From Achatina immaculata (Eukaryota; Mollusca; Gastropoda; Stylommatophora; Achatinidae): a DNA stretch of 64,000 nt. Position 1 is the stretch's first letter, and each line of letters begins with the position of its first letter. Positions 1-36,524 of the stretch are shown one piece after another. The notes below the pieces were generated by a model. It saw only the letters and a program-made list of their open reading frames with translations, was not told the origin of the DNA and ran no database searches. The stretch is taken from assembly GCA_009760885.1 (NCBI GenBank), contig CM019717.1:51855366-51919365 (forward strand), given 5' to 3'. Position numbers and translations under genes: made by a program.

Positions 1-2
1 TA

Positions 3-538
3 GTAGCCATTGTAGACAGGGCAAAAGATAAAGCAAATAACAGCAAAAGAGTTGAGCTCCCACCTAAATACTTCATAGGTGCTGATATGACATCGAATAT
101 TGAAATCAGGGACATTCCCTTACCATCACTGCTAGATGGTGGAAATGACTGGGATGTGATAGCGGACCTACCAGGATGAAGAGAATACCCAACTGCCATC
201 AAGAACGCAGGAATGCGTCTGGACATTGTAGCGTACTCCATAGAAAAACAGGAACTAATAATGATTGAACTTACGGTTCTGTACGAAACTAGAATAGAGA
301 AGCAACATCTATTCAAATGTGAGAAGTACAATGATCTGGTCAAGCAACTGAGGCAGGAGTCAGGGCAAAAGTGACAGCTGTAGAAGTGGGAGCAAGAGGA
401 TTCGTAGCAACATCAGCATACGACCTATGTAAGCAACTGGGCATAAAGGGACAAGCAAGAGCAAGGGCATTGAGAAGCCTTTCAGAAACAGCAGAAAAGG
501 CTTTATGCTGGCTGTGGAGTATGCAAAACAAGCATTGA
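3..538 (+). pseudogene. Decayed TE-encoded protein end with DIV...ELTV nuclease-like domain
   Basis: Reading from base 3 gives about 57 codons, an in-frame TGA near 175-177, then a long open stretch containing MRLDIVAYS and, about 15 residues on, MIELTV, then KCEKYNDLVKQL. A second stop and a frameshift near 375 follow; the next frame gives VEVGARGFVATSAYDL and ends in a tryptophan-rich tail (CWLW) with a stop at 536-538. This domain commonly closes reverse-transcriptase proteins of invertebrate transposons. The spaced D and E-x-T motifs resemble a PD-(D/E)XK nuclease, but that is my inference. The first stop replaces an expected Arg (CGA to TGA), consistent with CpG decay. The element continues off the left edge. 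Dead copy; exact TE family uncertain. Confidence 0.5.
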
Positions 539-1486
539 GAACATGAATAATTTTGCTTGTCACTGCCAATACCAGTCCTCCATGGCTAAATCGCTAAAGA
601 CACACTTGAAAAGTGCAGTGCCAACTCAATCCTGGGACAAAAAAGCAACAGCTCCCAATACCTCTGGGAGTCATGACCCAGAGGGGCTCACCCCCCTTAG
701 AGTGTCAGGAGTTTAATAAGGCCCAAACACTTGTCTGGGGGGGGGGGGGGTTTACTTCGTCTGATGATCTGAAGGAGTTGTGTTGTTGTTCCGCTCTCTA
801 TAGTAGAGAGTTTCCTGCATACCGGGTTTGAGTGCATAGATCTCATCAAGTCTTGCTCCATCTGTTTTCCAACCTTAAAAAGTGTTTGAAAGGGAGGACA
901 TTTTTTAATGATTCAGAAGTGAAAGTAGTAGTGGATATTTCAGTGACCAGATGTCAGATTTTTTTTTTTTATTGTTGAAAAATTTGAGAAACAATGTGCC
1001 AAGTGTGTTTAACTGTGAGGCAAGTATGTGGAATAACATGCAAGTTTTATGGTTTAAGTCAGACCTTTCTATGTTTGGCTGAAAGTTTTTCAGCAGCCAT
1101 TTATAAGGTGCTAAATTTATGAATTTTTTAAAAGATGGATGAATCTGGAATGGTTTTATATATATTTTAAAGAAAAATGCTAGAAGTTGACTACTTTTAG
1201 TTACTGAAGAAAAGTGCAAGGGGTTGGTGATACTGTAAGAAGGCACACGAGGAAGGTTTTGCCATTGCCTTGCAAGAACGTTATATAACATACAGAAAAA
1301 TATGTAAGTTGATTCGGCCAATAAAAGAACCAAAAAATAGAAGAAATTCCTAGGTCAGACTCTGAGAAGTTCATGTCCTAAGTAGGACTGTGGTAGCTTC
1401 CAAGAAACTTAAAGAGCTGAGGTAAAGAATATAATGGTGTGTGTGTTTTTAAGGTGCTGTCCATTTAAAAAATCCGTGACCCACAG
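539..1486. other. No gene seen; possible 3' tail of the preceding TE
   Basis: The first 250 bases are probably the untranslated tail of the TE protein remnant to the left and include a run of about 13 G near 740. The remainder is AT-rich. No convincing coding sequence or RNA gene was seen. Confidence 0.4.
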
Positions 1487-1760
1487 CTGACATGTTAGCA
1501 TCAAGGCTGGTGAACCATAGCTGACCAAGACCCTGTCCCACATCTCCATTGTACCCCCAGTAACAGGCCTAGCTTAGGGCAGAGATCACCATAGTCCCCA
1601 TGGTAGTGGAGTCTGCTAAAGAAGTACTGCACACCCTCTGCTTTTTAGCTGCACTCAGGGACTGAAAAAACAGCCACCATAACCCGCTCCCAATGCCGTG
1701 CCTCAACGCCTTCGCAGCATCAGCTGCAGAGAATACCGGTTTGCAGCAGTTCCAGGCTGA
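1487..1760. repeat. SINE-like dispersed repeat, copy A
   Basis: The stretch beginning TGACATGTTAGCATCAAG is shared, with scattered differences, with 49185-49510; the first 60 bases also resemble 38590-38705. The complementary strand has tRNA-like elements, so a tRNA-derived SINE is likely. No coding capacity. Confidence 0.5.
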
Positions 1761-2164
1761 TAGAAGGCAAGACATGACATGAATATTGAAAGAAAAAAAA
1801 AAGATCGCTGGTACTGCTATTAACATAATTTCTGTGTTTACCAGAAATTCCAGATATCATTTAATATAACTGAACTACATGATTCATAGCACATTTTTAA
1901 AAATTTCAGCATTGCTTCATAACTGGTCACTTCAGGTGATTGTTGCCCTCTGACATTTTGTTACTTTTTTTGGCATTTCTTTCTTTTATCATGGATTCTG
2001 GTCTAGTCTTGTATATATAGGACTGATTTTGAATGTGAAAATCTAATTTTACCAAATACACAAACATTTGCTGGTGGATATCTATGTTTTCTAGGAATCT
2101 TGCAAATATATCATCTTGAGTGTGGATGTATTGAGAGTAGTTCTAAATGAATTTGATGTTTTAA

Positions 2165-2465
2165 GGTGTGCCTTTGTTCTTTCTACCTACAATCTCTCTG
2201 AACCTTAAAGTGCCAACAGCACATGGGGCTTCCACAAAAGTTTTCCACAAACACCTGTCCTTTGCCTTTTTTTCCACTCTTACTCAGGTGAGCCCTCTAT
2301 TGCTCACCATCCTCTCTGTTCACCATGTCTCCTTTGGTCTATCCTTATTTCTGTTCCCACATGGTATCTATCTTAGTGCTATTTTTGGTAGTGAGTCCGG
2401 AACACATGTCCCAACTATCTCCAGCATCTCTCCTCAATTTCTACCTACAATATGTACACAAAACT
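2165..2465 (-). mobile_element. RTE-like LINE 3' end fragment
   Basis: Read on the minus strand this matches the last part of the reverse-transcriptase ORF seen better at 57135-56283, including the 3' terminus GGCACTTTAAGGTTCAGAG at low coordinates. It is 5'-truncated and broken by stops. Confidence 0.6.
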
Positions 2466-2469
2466 AAAA

Positions 2470-3139
2470 CAACATTTTTTTTTTAATCTCAGAAGGTTGT
2501 GGTCTCATTTTCAGAAGGTTTTAGGACCATCACAACACACTGGATAAATCCAAAGTTCTCAGAATGAAAGATCCCTTCACAAGTGTACATTCTCCATAGC
2601 AGCGACAAGAATTTTTGACTTGTGGGCAATGATGGCGATAGAATTCACCCTCTTCATGCAGCCACGTCATGACTGATTCGGACCTTCTCAAGAGGTCAAG
2701 ACAGCACGACACCATTAAAAACTACAGTCTTATGATAAACATTTCTGCCATTTGAAAGCATGAACATGAGATATCTTTGTTCTGTAGGTGGATGCTTATC
2801 AGGCTTCTCAGTGATGTCAGCACTGAAAATACTGAGCCTGCATCCTCTAAGACCTTGATATTCTGTGCAGTGACACTACCGAATGCACTTAAGTGTTTCC
2901 AGTTTAATTTTCGCTGACCAGACATATGGACATAACATGTTTATTACATAATAGGATTGTGTAAGAATTTTGACAGAGCACAAGATGAATCTGTTTTCTG
3001 AAACTTTTGCTATAAATGTGTGCATGCCTGCTTTGACAAAGTAGGTCTTGATTATTTATGATCAGTGGATAGATAATACCAGTACTCAAAATATTCTTAG
3101 GTAGCAGTTACTTTCTGTGAATTTGGCCATTATGCAGTA
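2470..3139. other. No gene seen
   Basis: AT-rich, low-complexity sequence starting with a T tract. Short open frames show no recognisable domain. Confidence 0.4.
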
Positions 3140-4180
3140 TCTTACATACTTCCTGTGCTGTTAAACATCACATAGGGCTCGCATGGTAATTCGCCAAGTT
3201 TTCCCGTCTTCGGCAGGGTTTTCAACCTCATCAAGGTATTTTGTGCCTACTAATTTGGCCTCTCTTAACAATGTCTTCTTTAGAGTTTCACACAGCTGAG
3301 ATTTTTTTTCCTTTGGCCTGTCGTGTTCCACTTGATAGCTTGTTTTGAGATTCTCTATTTCTTCTCAACACATGACTGACATATGTCCATCTCATTTTCC
3401 TAATCACCCATTTGACTGGTTGTTGTTCGCCCATTTGCTTTATCTCTGCATTGATCTTGAATTCGTTCCACTTTATGCCGAATATTTTCCTTAGGCATTT
3501 GTTTTCAAAAGAGTAATTTCTTGTCTGTTTTTTTAGTTGTTTTCCAGCTTTCGCTTGCATAAATTAGGGTGGATATTACATTTGAATAGTCTTAACTTGG
3601 TTTTTGTGCTCATAACGTTTGAGTGCCGTATGTTCTCAATATTTTTGAAGGTCAATGCTGCTTTTGCAATTCTAACTTCCTTTCTGGTATCGTCGTCTTG
3701 GTCTATGTAGGTGCCAAGGTATGCAAATTGGTTTACTTCTTCAACAGCTGTCCATTCTACGTATATTTTTCCTGCTTAATAGGAAGTTTCATAATTTTTG
3801 TTTTTTTCCTTGTTAAGTCCTATTCTGCTGGCCAGTGACGACAGGATATCTGTTTTTTCTTGCATCAAGTTCACATTGTCACTGATAAGAGTTATGTCAT
3901 CAGCAAAATGAAGATCTTTGAGTATCCCATGTATCCAATCAATACCTGTGTTACCTGTGCAGCATTCTTTCATTATGAAGTCTATTGCAATTCCAAAAAG
4001 CAAAGGAGATAGTAACATCCTTGTTTCACGCCTGTTTCAGTCTGGAACCATTTGCTCATTCCTTCTTCTGTGTTGAGTGCACAAACATATCCATTGTAGA
4101 GATCCTTAATGAATCTCTGTGGGTCAAATGCCTTTTTAAAGTATATGAAGTTCAGGATTAATGTTTTTTTTGCTTTTTAA
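3140..4180 (-). mobile_element. LINE reverse-transcriptase fragment, family 2
   Basis: On the minus strand the upper part reads HFADDITLISDN, the FADD form of the RT catalytic motif, preceded by a motif typical of RT (LLSPLLFGIAID). Lower down are NKCLRKIFGIKWNE and VSHVLRRNRE, the usual C-terminal segment of RTE/CR1-type polymerases. Several stops and frameshifts interrupt it. A second copy of the 3' part is at 19245-19870. Confidence 0.65.
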
Positions 4181-4744
4181 TATGTTCTTCAAGTATTATT
4201 CTTAGAGTGAAGATTTAAGGAATATACATGTAAACAATTTTTACATAAGCACCTTTTATCCTCTTACTCCCTTCTCATTAAAAATAAGATGTTTTCCAAC
4301 ACCATGTCTCATTTTTATAAATTGTATTACAAATGGAAATGAACTTTGGGTTTTTATTTAGTTGTAATAGGAATAAATGTTACATTCAGAAATAAAAGTT
4401 CCATGATACAGTAAATGCTTTCACAACTAAACAAACTGTTCATTTTATTTTACGACAAAATTTACACAAATAGTTCTGTTGCTATCAGCCTGATTCTTTC
4501 CTCTTTTTCAGCTTTTCGGGCCATTAAGGCTCATTGTGGAAAATAAAAAGTTTGCTTCCATTCCTCCCTATTTTAATCTCACTCTAGTTGGTGACACCAA
4601 TTTTCTGAATATCCTTTATACTTTCCTCCATACAACAAAAATAATCTCACAAAACTAAAGAACATCTTCAGATCTTATCTACAGATAAGTATATTCTATA
4701 TTTAAAAAGAAAAGCTCAAAAACTAAAGCTTGTTTCAAGGAAGG

Positions 4745-5365
4745 GTGCTCCAAACTCGGTGAGCTATTAATGCCTGATCCACAAGTGAACCATCAAGAAC
4801 TTGAAGACATAAATTCAAATATCTAGGTTCACTCATCACCACCAATGGCGACTGTGCAGTGGAAATCAAAAGAATTGCAGCTGCATCACAGAAACCAGTA
4901 CAAATGAAGATTATGTGGCAAGGTACCAACAAGAAAACAAAGTTATGTTTACTAAGAGCTTATATATTCCCAGTGGCAACATATGGAAGTGAAACATGGA
5001 CACTTAACAAATCATTAGAAGAAAGAATAACAGCATCTGAAATGAAATGTTACATAAGGGGACTAAGAATATCATGGATAGAGTGAAAATCAAATAAAGA
5101 GATATTGATGAGATTAGGTGTCACAGAAAACGGCCTCATTAACACTATAAAAATTAGAAAGCTTAGATACTTTGGCCACATCAAGAGAGACAATAGCTTG
5201 GAGAGGTTGATAGTAGAAAGCATAGGGCCTGGGAAAAAAAGAAAAGGGACAACCTAGCCACAGATGGACTCTGTACATCACGGAAAGTCTGAATGTGTCA
5301 CTGTAAGATGCCGGTCAACTTGTGAACTCGTGCAAGACCATATTGCATTCAGGGAGATCGTTCTG
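4745..5365 (+). mobile_element. LINE reverse-transcriptase C-terminal fragment, family 3
   Basis: Plus-strand translation gives KFKYLGSLITTNGDC, then VATYGSETWTLNKSLEERI, then RKLRYFGHIKRD, the conserved order at the end of RTE-like reverse transcriptases. The frame is broken near 5090 and 5255. A related 3' piece is at 37340-37640. Confidence 0.65.
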
Positions 5366-5649
5366 GAAAAGACATGTCACATGAATGAATGGACACAATC
5401 ATATTGTCAAAATAAACTTTGTAACTGTCTCCTGAGGACAAATTTGTTTTAAAAAATAAAATGGGAACTTCCTAAAAAAAAATGACTGTACTTCACACAC
5501 AATTCACATGCATATTAAATCTTCAAGTTTCTCATGGCAGATCAGTAAATGCAGTGTTTTCTTGAATTTCTTCTTCTGCTGCTCATTCTACTGGAACACT
5601 GAAGTGATTGTCCATTTCCTACAGTATTTCTGTCCTGCGCGATTAAGAT

Positions 5650-5704
5650 ACCATATATGAACTATTTTCACCATATATGAACTATTTTCTTCATATATGA
5701 ACTT
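5650..5704. repeat. Three-copy direct repeat of about 20 bp
   Basis: The core CATATATGAACTATTTTC recurs about three times in tandem with small changes. No function suggested. Confidence 0.7.
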
Positions 5705-6283
5705 ATCTTCTTTATTTTGAAACTAGCCACAACTCTCTTTGAAAACAACCAAAATATCTACAGTAAACATTCCATAAACAGACAAAGGAACAGAACAACA
5801 CTCAACTTCCCACACAATGCAGATCACATTGTTCATGAAACAAATGACTGAAAATGCACCCATTTCACATAAAGTTATTTTTATGCATAGGTTGTTGGCT
5901 AATCTAACACAAAAGCATGTGCCTTTCTCCACATCACTCTGTCAAATACTCTGTATTCCATGGGTTTTTCAAAATACCACCATGTTAAAAAATAAGTTCT
6001 CCAACATGTCTGCCTGAAGTAGATGCTTTGTGTTTCATACAAATATGGTCATTATTACATTTGCTTGCTGAATGTGTAATGATGGACTACTACAAAGTTA
6101 CAAAAAAAAAAAACACTTGTAATAATAAATACAACACTAAGACTCATGCAGCTGGGTTCTAACTTGCTATTAAAAAAAAATAAAAATACTACAATGATTA
6201 AAAGTTACTTCATAACATCATTGAAAAAAAAAATAAATGATGTTCTCATCAACAAACATTACATTTCCATCTCTAGGCAGAAG

Positions 6284-6287
<4 letters not shown>

Positions 6288-6316
<29 letters not shown>

Positions 6317-6317
6317 T
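6288..6317. repeat. (CA)n microsatellite
   Basis: Perfect CA dinucleotide run of about 14 units. Confidence 0.9.
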
Positions 6318-8796
6318 ACCTCACCAGCTTTGTCCAGAAAGCAGTGTTGACTTCATCACATTCAGCACAGCAACAACAAAAAATGCCATACAAGCACATA
6401 TACAGAACTGTAATACTCACAACTATTTATAACAAACAAAAACAATCATGAGCTTTCAACATACACAAAGTGGGTCCTCATAAGGCAACACAGCATGTTT
6501 CCTATATTTATCTGGACAACCATCTATTATTTACACATATCTGTGAGATATTAACAAAAGACATAAGCCATAAGGCTTAATTTACCAAAAGCTTATACAA
6601 ATTCCATAAAACAAATGGACAGCTTCAAACAAATCTTTTCACATGAGCTGTTAGATGATATACAAAGTGATGCAGAAGAAGCAAACATTGACAAGAAATG
6701 TACTGCAGTATGAAATATGAAGACTAAAATGCATAAAGCAAATGCAAGTAAAGTGATAGTAAACTTTCCTTGATACTTGGAACTACCTCACCAGAACTGA
6801 GATTTGAATACATAAACTGAGAAATCAGGGGAAAAAAACCAAAGTAACCAAAAAGACCACCAACAACAGAACTACATTCACAGTCTTATTCCTAGCATTA
6901 CTTGGTATGAATTACTGGATTTACAGAGCTTTTTCAGTGATAAACTGACCAGCATGTACATCCCAATCAAAGGTCCAATAAAAAAAAATATGGAAGGAGT
7001 GGACACTAGCTATTTATACCAACTCAATATCCTAACTAATTTCAAATCTACACATTTACTACAGAACAAGGAAATTAGTAAGCACCAGGAGACCCAAAAA
7101 AAAAACAAAAAACTGCAAGATCAAATCTCTGCTGGTAACATGTAAGACAAATATCAACTGATAAAGTAAATGGTGTCTTGGCTTACCATATCGTAGGAGA
7201 GAACATTCTGACAAGAAACACATAATATTTAAGAATTCCATTTACTGGGACTTATAATTTTTACATAGAGGAAAATTTCTGAAATAAGCCTAATTAAGGA
7301 GCAAACTGACAAAATGAACACCAACAGAAATCCATGAAATGAAATACAAATCACAAGGGAGCAAAACTGCACAATGCCATATTATGTTAGCGTAAGGAAC
7401 TCTTTCTGACACATCATGGTTTACAAATAATTTGACATAATATGCTGGTTTCATCAGAATACTAAATATATGTTATCAAAGTCACAAGCAAATTTCAAAT
7501 ATATAAAAATTGAATCAACACAGATAAAGCAAATTTAACTGTAGCACAATTTTGTAATGTTAAAAAAATGCTGTATCCAGCCAACATTACTAAAAGTGAT
7601 TTAAAAAGAAACTTTTAACATTTTCATTTACAACTGCAAAACAAAAAAAACAACTAGATTTGTGCATTCTTAGTAACAACACAAACTAGTAAGTTAGACC
7701 ACTTGCATTAGAACCAATAATTTTATGAATTCCTTTCTAATCATCTCAGTTTAAAACAAAAATCTTTTGAGGTCACTGCTCAATGAATGGAAATGGAAAA
7801 GAACCATGCTTGTTTAAAAAAAACAAAACCTAGTCCACAACTCTTGAAAAGTATACTACTACAAATGTCCACAGGACAAAAATTTGCTAACCAAAACAAT
7901 GGCATGAGATTCAATAAACCTGACCACTGACTTAGCAACTCAGAAAAATGATATGTTCCACTTCTAGTGCTTGTGTTGTGTGTACAAATCTGGAGACAAG
8001 CATGAAAATCTTCTCCACCAAACAACTTCATCATCTTTAAAAATGAAAAGATAAGAAATTTATTCACCTACACTGTGTATATTTTTCTAAACAGAGTAAC
8101 TCCTCATAAATTTATGTGTCAACAAAAAAAAAAAAAAACAAAGTATTTAATACATCAAACTTCTGTGTACTAACCTGTTGACTCAGCAAATGATATGTAT
8201 GTACAACATGCTTCAATTTGTAATGACAATGTTGTGTATCACAAGGTATAAACAAGCCAATTACATGTCATCAAAAATGGAAATGGCAGCACATTTTGCA
8301 TTCATGAAGAGAAGCAGCTTAATAAACAAAAAACAAAAAAAACTTTTGCATCTGGAAATAAAAGTAGCAACAATATTGACTGCTCCAAAAAAAACCTTTG
8401 GATTGTGTGAAACTTCTTATCTAATACAATACTTTCTTTTCTCACCAGGACAGAACAGTGATAAGAACTTCATATTCACAGTACAAGAAAAAATATCACT
8501 CTCAACATGGTTACAAAAATTTAAGAATGTAGCTTCCCATTTCATAAAAACACAAGACATATGTTAGGAGAAAACAATATATGACAGAACATTCATAGAA
8601 CACCCAATGTGAACACTCTATAGAACACCCTATAAGCTTCAGAACATCATGAACGAGCATGCCAAGTTAAGAAAAATAATCTGCCATGTGCTGAATGTTT
8701 TTCATTGCAAAAGTAAAAATTAAGACCATGTTATTCTGTGTTAGATGAAGACAAGTAAAAACAATATTTATTATACAGACAGCAAAATCCATTTTA

Positions 8797-9478
8797 ACTC
8801 TTTCTGAACCCTTCGGCACTATAGTGACACTTACAGTTTTCGTACATGCTACATATCATTACTATAGTGACGCTCGCTTTGTTTTATTAAAAAAACGGGT
8901 GTTACGTTTAGATTGTACATATTTCGTCCGTGTTTCCAGTGACACTTTTCAAAATGGTGAAAGAGTGCTTAGTTATGAGCAATGCTGAGCGAGAAAAAGG
9001 AAGAGAAACATCGAAAATTTTCATTTTTTGATGATGTAGATAGGGGTATGGACATGGCCTGTGACCAACCAACTGCTGTTGAATGTATCCCAAGTAGATC
9101 TAGGCATATTAGACGACTGCAGAGAAGTAGTCAGGAGGTTATTTTAGGTTATTTAGTGAGAATGCAACATAGAATCACAATATGAGATCGATAAGTAGAT
9201 CTAAACATCTCAGATGGTAAGTAGTGTGAATCTAGACCTAGCTGATGGTGAGCTGGGCACAATCATTGTCTAACAACATCACATTACTTCTTTTTTCCTA
9301 AAAAACTCTGCATTTATGAAATCTTCATATATTTAGTTATATTTTGAAACATAATAAGTACATGGAAATACTGTTTTCTATTTCATTTTACAACTATACC
9401 CACTATACAGATCAAGACCCACTGTTTTATTCCAGTTCCAACTGAATGTCTGTGTTTCTTCCTGAGGCACAGAAAGAG
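8797..9478. mobile_element. piggyBac-like MITE, copy 1 (682 bp)
   Basis: Flanked on both sides by TTAA (8793-8796 and 9479-9482), the target-site duplication of piggyBac elements. The ends are inverted: left CTCTTTCTGAACCCTTC, right complement CTCTTTCTGTGCCTCAG. The interior matches 16915-17604 over nearly its whole length and carries a broken reading frame (FFDDVDRGMDMACD) resembling an acidic transposase N-terminus. No catalytic domain, so non-autonomous. Confidence 0.8.
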
Positions 9479-9482
9479 TTAA

Positions 9483-12400
9483 TGGATTTATAAGAAATTT
9501 TGTTAATATCCAACATTTTTTTTTGCCTTTAGCATAGTGTCAAAATAAGCTGGAAAGAAGTTTATATTGAAACATCATCAAATCAAAAAATGGTATTTTT
9601 TCCAAGCACCATTAAAAAAAAAAATGACTACAAAGTTTTTTGGCTTGATCTAAACATGTCATGGCTTTAAAAAAAAATAATATCCTTCTGCAGGAACTGA
9701 ACAGTTGACATAAACTCTGGTTTTACAGACTCAACACTTTGTATCATTACAAAAGATTATTAAAAAAATAAAAAAGGTACAGCTACACTTACACACAATG
9801 CAGAACATCTTTGAACCTTTTATAATTTTTTTTAAAAAAAAGAATATGAATAGAAACTATCAAATCCAGTTTATTTACAAATTCATTTGTCAGGTTTTGC
9901 TTCATTTAGGTGTCATTTTCTGCACCTTCCCTATATTCTGGTTAGTGTGAAATACCTGAAAGATCTATTTTATACATGAACTGATAACTATAATGAATAA
10001 AATATTAGATTTTGTAATTAATTTAGTTATTTAACTGAATAACTGGCTAAGAAAACTAAAACACAAGACTGGAATGCCAAAACTGGTATAAGAAATGTTT
10101 TGACACAGGACAGGAAATGGTTAAACCATACGTTTGCATGAACTGGTCTGTAAAATGAAATTGAAATGGCATAAACTAATCAAAGAATATAACAAGTTAT
10201 GAACAATAAGTTTATAGATGTAGGGTACTCACAGAGTGCAATAACCTGCCTTAACGTGAATTTCTACATTAACAATTTCTCTTATCATTTCAAGACTTCT
10301 GGAACCCTTAAAAAAAATATACATACATACACACAAAAACCGAATGCAGACTTGCTTTCAAGTGATAAACTTTTGATTACACTTAATGAGGTGTGTATAT
10401 TCTTGAAAACCTGAGTTCTTAAAACAAATTATAGCAGATCTTCTTGCTATATTTCTAATAGATTTTTTTTCTGTCCAGTTTTATCCAATGTTTTTTTTTT
10501 TCTTCTAAAGGCTGACTCCCTGTTTATTTTCACTCATTCAAAAACATTCTATTACTGATACTTCATGGATCAAGTGTTACAACTAACTAGTTCTTTGAAA
10601 GTATGTGCATTTATCTTTTAATATCTATGAGCAGATGCTCAGAAAACTGCAGCATGGCACTGGCTTGAAACATGGCAGCAGAAGCACTAAATAAAAAAAA
10701 AAAATATGGCTGTGCTTAAACGCAGTGGTTCTCAATTGTCCCATGCATCCTTTTCACGTCATAACCCACCCCCACCCCCCAACCAAATTGTCTGACTCAA
10801 CAAATGCTTTCAAAATAATATGCATATAATACTGAAACAATACAAGCCTGTCAATCTGTGGTCTCAAATCCCCCCCCCCCAAGAACCCCACTTGTAACAG
10901 ATACAAAAGCATATCTCAAAGGTCAGACAATGGCTGCAGAGCAGCAAGTATATCCAACTTCTGCCTGATAGTCAGATGTGAACACGGGACAGAGTGTAAA
11001 AGAATTTTTTAAAAAGTTTAAATAATGTCAGAAGTGAGAAACCCACAGGAACAAAGTAATCTCTCACCAAGAATGCTGCTACACAATCTACAGCTGTCTG
11101 CTGTTTTAAACACTGCTTATAACATTGCTTCAGTATGGTCATAACAATATCTGTCTTTCATCTGATTCATTGGTCTGTTGAAGCATAAACACTGATTACC
11201 TATTGTGACTTTTATTTTCTACATGGCAGCAGTGTTGGAACAAACATGTTAAGCAAGGGGTAACAACTTTAATGCTTTAGAATGATCGTGAACTAGGAAA
11301 ACAGCAAAACAGTAGGGGAAAAAATAAAGTTTAGCTGTTCCTGCTTACAGCATAGTGGTAGCAAACAATTTATCAACATTTATGAACAAAATGCATATGT
11401 ATATAATAAAAACAAATATTCATTACAGCTTTGATTTATTTGTTTTTATGTCCTTATGAACAAGCTTTGAAGTAAACAAAATGTTTACTAAAAAAGAAAG
11501 GATAGTTTGTTGTATAAATCACTGCTGTGAGATAAAATGTTCTCTAAGATACTATTTGTGTTCAAATACAAGTTTATAAAATATGCCTCATGCTAAAACT
11601 GAGCTGAAAAAAAAATCCTATCATGCCCACATTTCCCTTGACTGACAGCCATGACAGAGCATGATACGGGCATCACCACATCTGACTGGGTTTTGTTCTC
11701 TAACTCCAGAATGTGTCAGGTACCCATTAATACAGCTGGGCGACTGGGGCACTTCTGACCAGAATTTAACCACTGACCTCAGCATGAGAGATGAGCATGC
11801 TATCCAATGAACCATTCAAGTGCCTGGAATACAGTTAAGCAGGTGAAGAATTTTTCATTCAGAAGCCAAGCATTATTAACAAGCTTGTGTACTGGGCTGT
11901 GATTGCTTAGCTTGATCACCGACCAAGGACATGGATGGATTATTAACAGGATTCTGTGATGTTTGAATCTATTGTAGAGAGACATTCACAGCAGAAGTGA
12001 ATCAAAAACCATACAATTATTTCAGTCAAATGTGTAAAATCTCAGAACTCCTGTTCAACATGAACATACTCTCAATACACAAAGGCCTTGTTATAAAAGT
12101 CAAGTTATTTCCTTTGTGGTTATTTTAAAGATGATGATGCAAAAGATTAGCTGACATTGTTCCAAGTGCTGATATTTAAGGCACACTATACACACAGAAA
12201 ATAAGTGATCTGTATGTGCTAGCAAAGACATGGATTTTGGTTCTTTTGAGTTATTTGTACAGCACTTACTTATTCCAACAGCAACACCCAGCTTGTGATA
12301 ATTTTGTCATACAGGGTGTCTATTTCTATGTCACACATACTGTCACGTCTTGTTTTTTTCTCTCTGGGTCATATAAACTGTCTGATAATTTTCTGACATA

Positions 12401-13689
12401 TATTCACTCCATTCTTAATTTCTTTTCAATGTTTGTTAAGTAAGTCTCTTGCATGGAATTCTGTAAACAGTCTTTTCTTCCAGTTAATTCAACAAGTTTT
12501 CTTTTTTTTTCCCACAAAGGTAAGGTCATTCATTTCAAATGTCTAGACAATCCCTGTAAAGGATACCAGATATGAAATGAAGGATGATATTAAAAGAAAA
12601 AAAAGTAAGCCTATTCAGAAAATACTGCAGTTTTAATGATTAAAAAAAAAAAGTTACATATATGAACTCAATTAATTAAAGAGAAATAAACTATTGAATT
12701 AAGCTACACAATTAAGACATTCTCACCCCCCCCCCCTCCTCCCCACAAATCATAAAGCAACCCTGGTCCAGAAACTGCTATGCAGGAGGAACAGACAACC
12801 TTTCTTCTAGAAATGTCCCTGGAAAAGCTAGCACAAAAAACATTAAAAGGAATGGTTCAACAACATAGTAGAATAACTTAAAAAAAAACCAGATAATACA
12901 CCATAGGGCATGAGAGACCTGAGGTAACATTTGTTCATCAGAGAGATTACTTTTATGGAGTATTTATAGAGTTCAGATCAGAATGAAAATGTTGTCACTG
13001 TCTACATTCAGAACTAAGTTCCACAAGTATGGCACCACAAGGACACTTGTTTTTCATTAATCACATTTCTAGATGTCATCTGAAAAGATATGCTTAGGAA
13101 AATGAGAGAAGGTAACTAAAATGATGACCATGGTACTAGTTCATAACATGCTAGGAAAGTGGTTTGAAGACTCACTGCTGTCACGCTCAAGTCCGCCCAG
13201 CTGTGCGGATGGAAGCAAGCAACGAAATTAGAGAGCAAACATAAGCTTACTGTAAAAGAAGATGTCAGTGTATTAAGGAATAAACTAACGATCACATAAA
13301 ATTAGCCTGAATGTATAAGGGAGCACACTAGCATTTACATAAGAGTGAATGGAGATAACATACTAAAGTGAGAAAATCTTTCATAGTTACAAGACTATCA
13401 GAAAGAAGACAACTTAGACTCTTAAAAATGTTAACCATCCATGTTAACAATGGTTAAGAAGTGTCAATAATAAAGCCACAATGATGACATATTTTTCCTG
13501 ATAAATTTCTCCATGGCTTAAACATTGGGAAAGAAAAAAAAATTAAATTAAAAAAAAAAAACCAAAAAACTAAACAGTTAAGGAAGGCACTGAAATAATT
13601 ATTCAATACTTTTTGATCTGCAGTTACTGACTCACTTCTGTCTCTGGAAACTTACTTCATGTCTGTGTACAGTTTAGTGCTGGTAAAGG
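9483..13689. other. Region directly downstream of the CSK stop codon
   Basis: On the minus strand this follows the CSK stop directly, so the proximal part is expected to be CSK 3' UTR. It is AT-rich with poly(A) and poly(C) runs (near 10870 and 12726). Apart from a SINE copy near 11640-11835 no gene or TE protein was seen. The end of the transcript is not identifiable by eye. Confidence 0.4.
11640..11835 (-). repeat. tRNA-derived SINE with conserved central segment
   Basis: On the minus strand a tRNA-like head containing TTGGATAGCATGCTCATC and AGGTCAGTGGTTAAATTC is followed by GTGCCCCAGTCGCCCAG and then TAATGGGTACC, an arrangement typical of mollusc SINEs. The central segment recurs degenerately at 52290-52460. 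Confidence 0.5.

Positions 13690-36524
<22,835 letters not shown>

Larger units (their letters stand above)
5366..8792. other. AT-rich region downstream of CSK, no gene seen
   Basis: No exon-like frames or TE proteins were recognised. The sequence is unusually TE-poor for this window, so part of it could be a long CSK 3' UTR or its downstream flank on the minus strand. No poly(A) site could be fixed by eye. Confidence 0.35.

Noticed and set aside
10718..10920. hAT-type MITE starting CAGTGGTTCTCAA
   Set aside because: Only the left end looks like a hAT terminus; no matching inverted end or 8-bp duplication was found.
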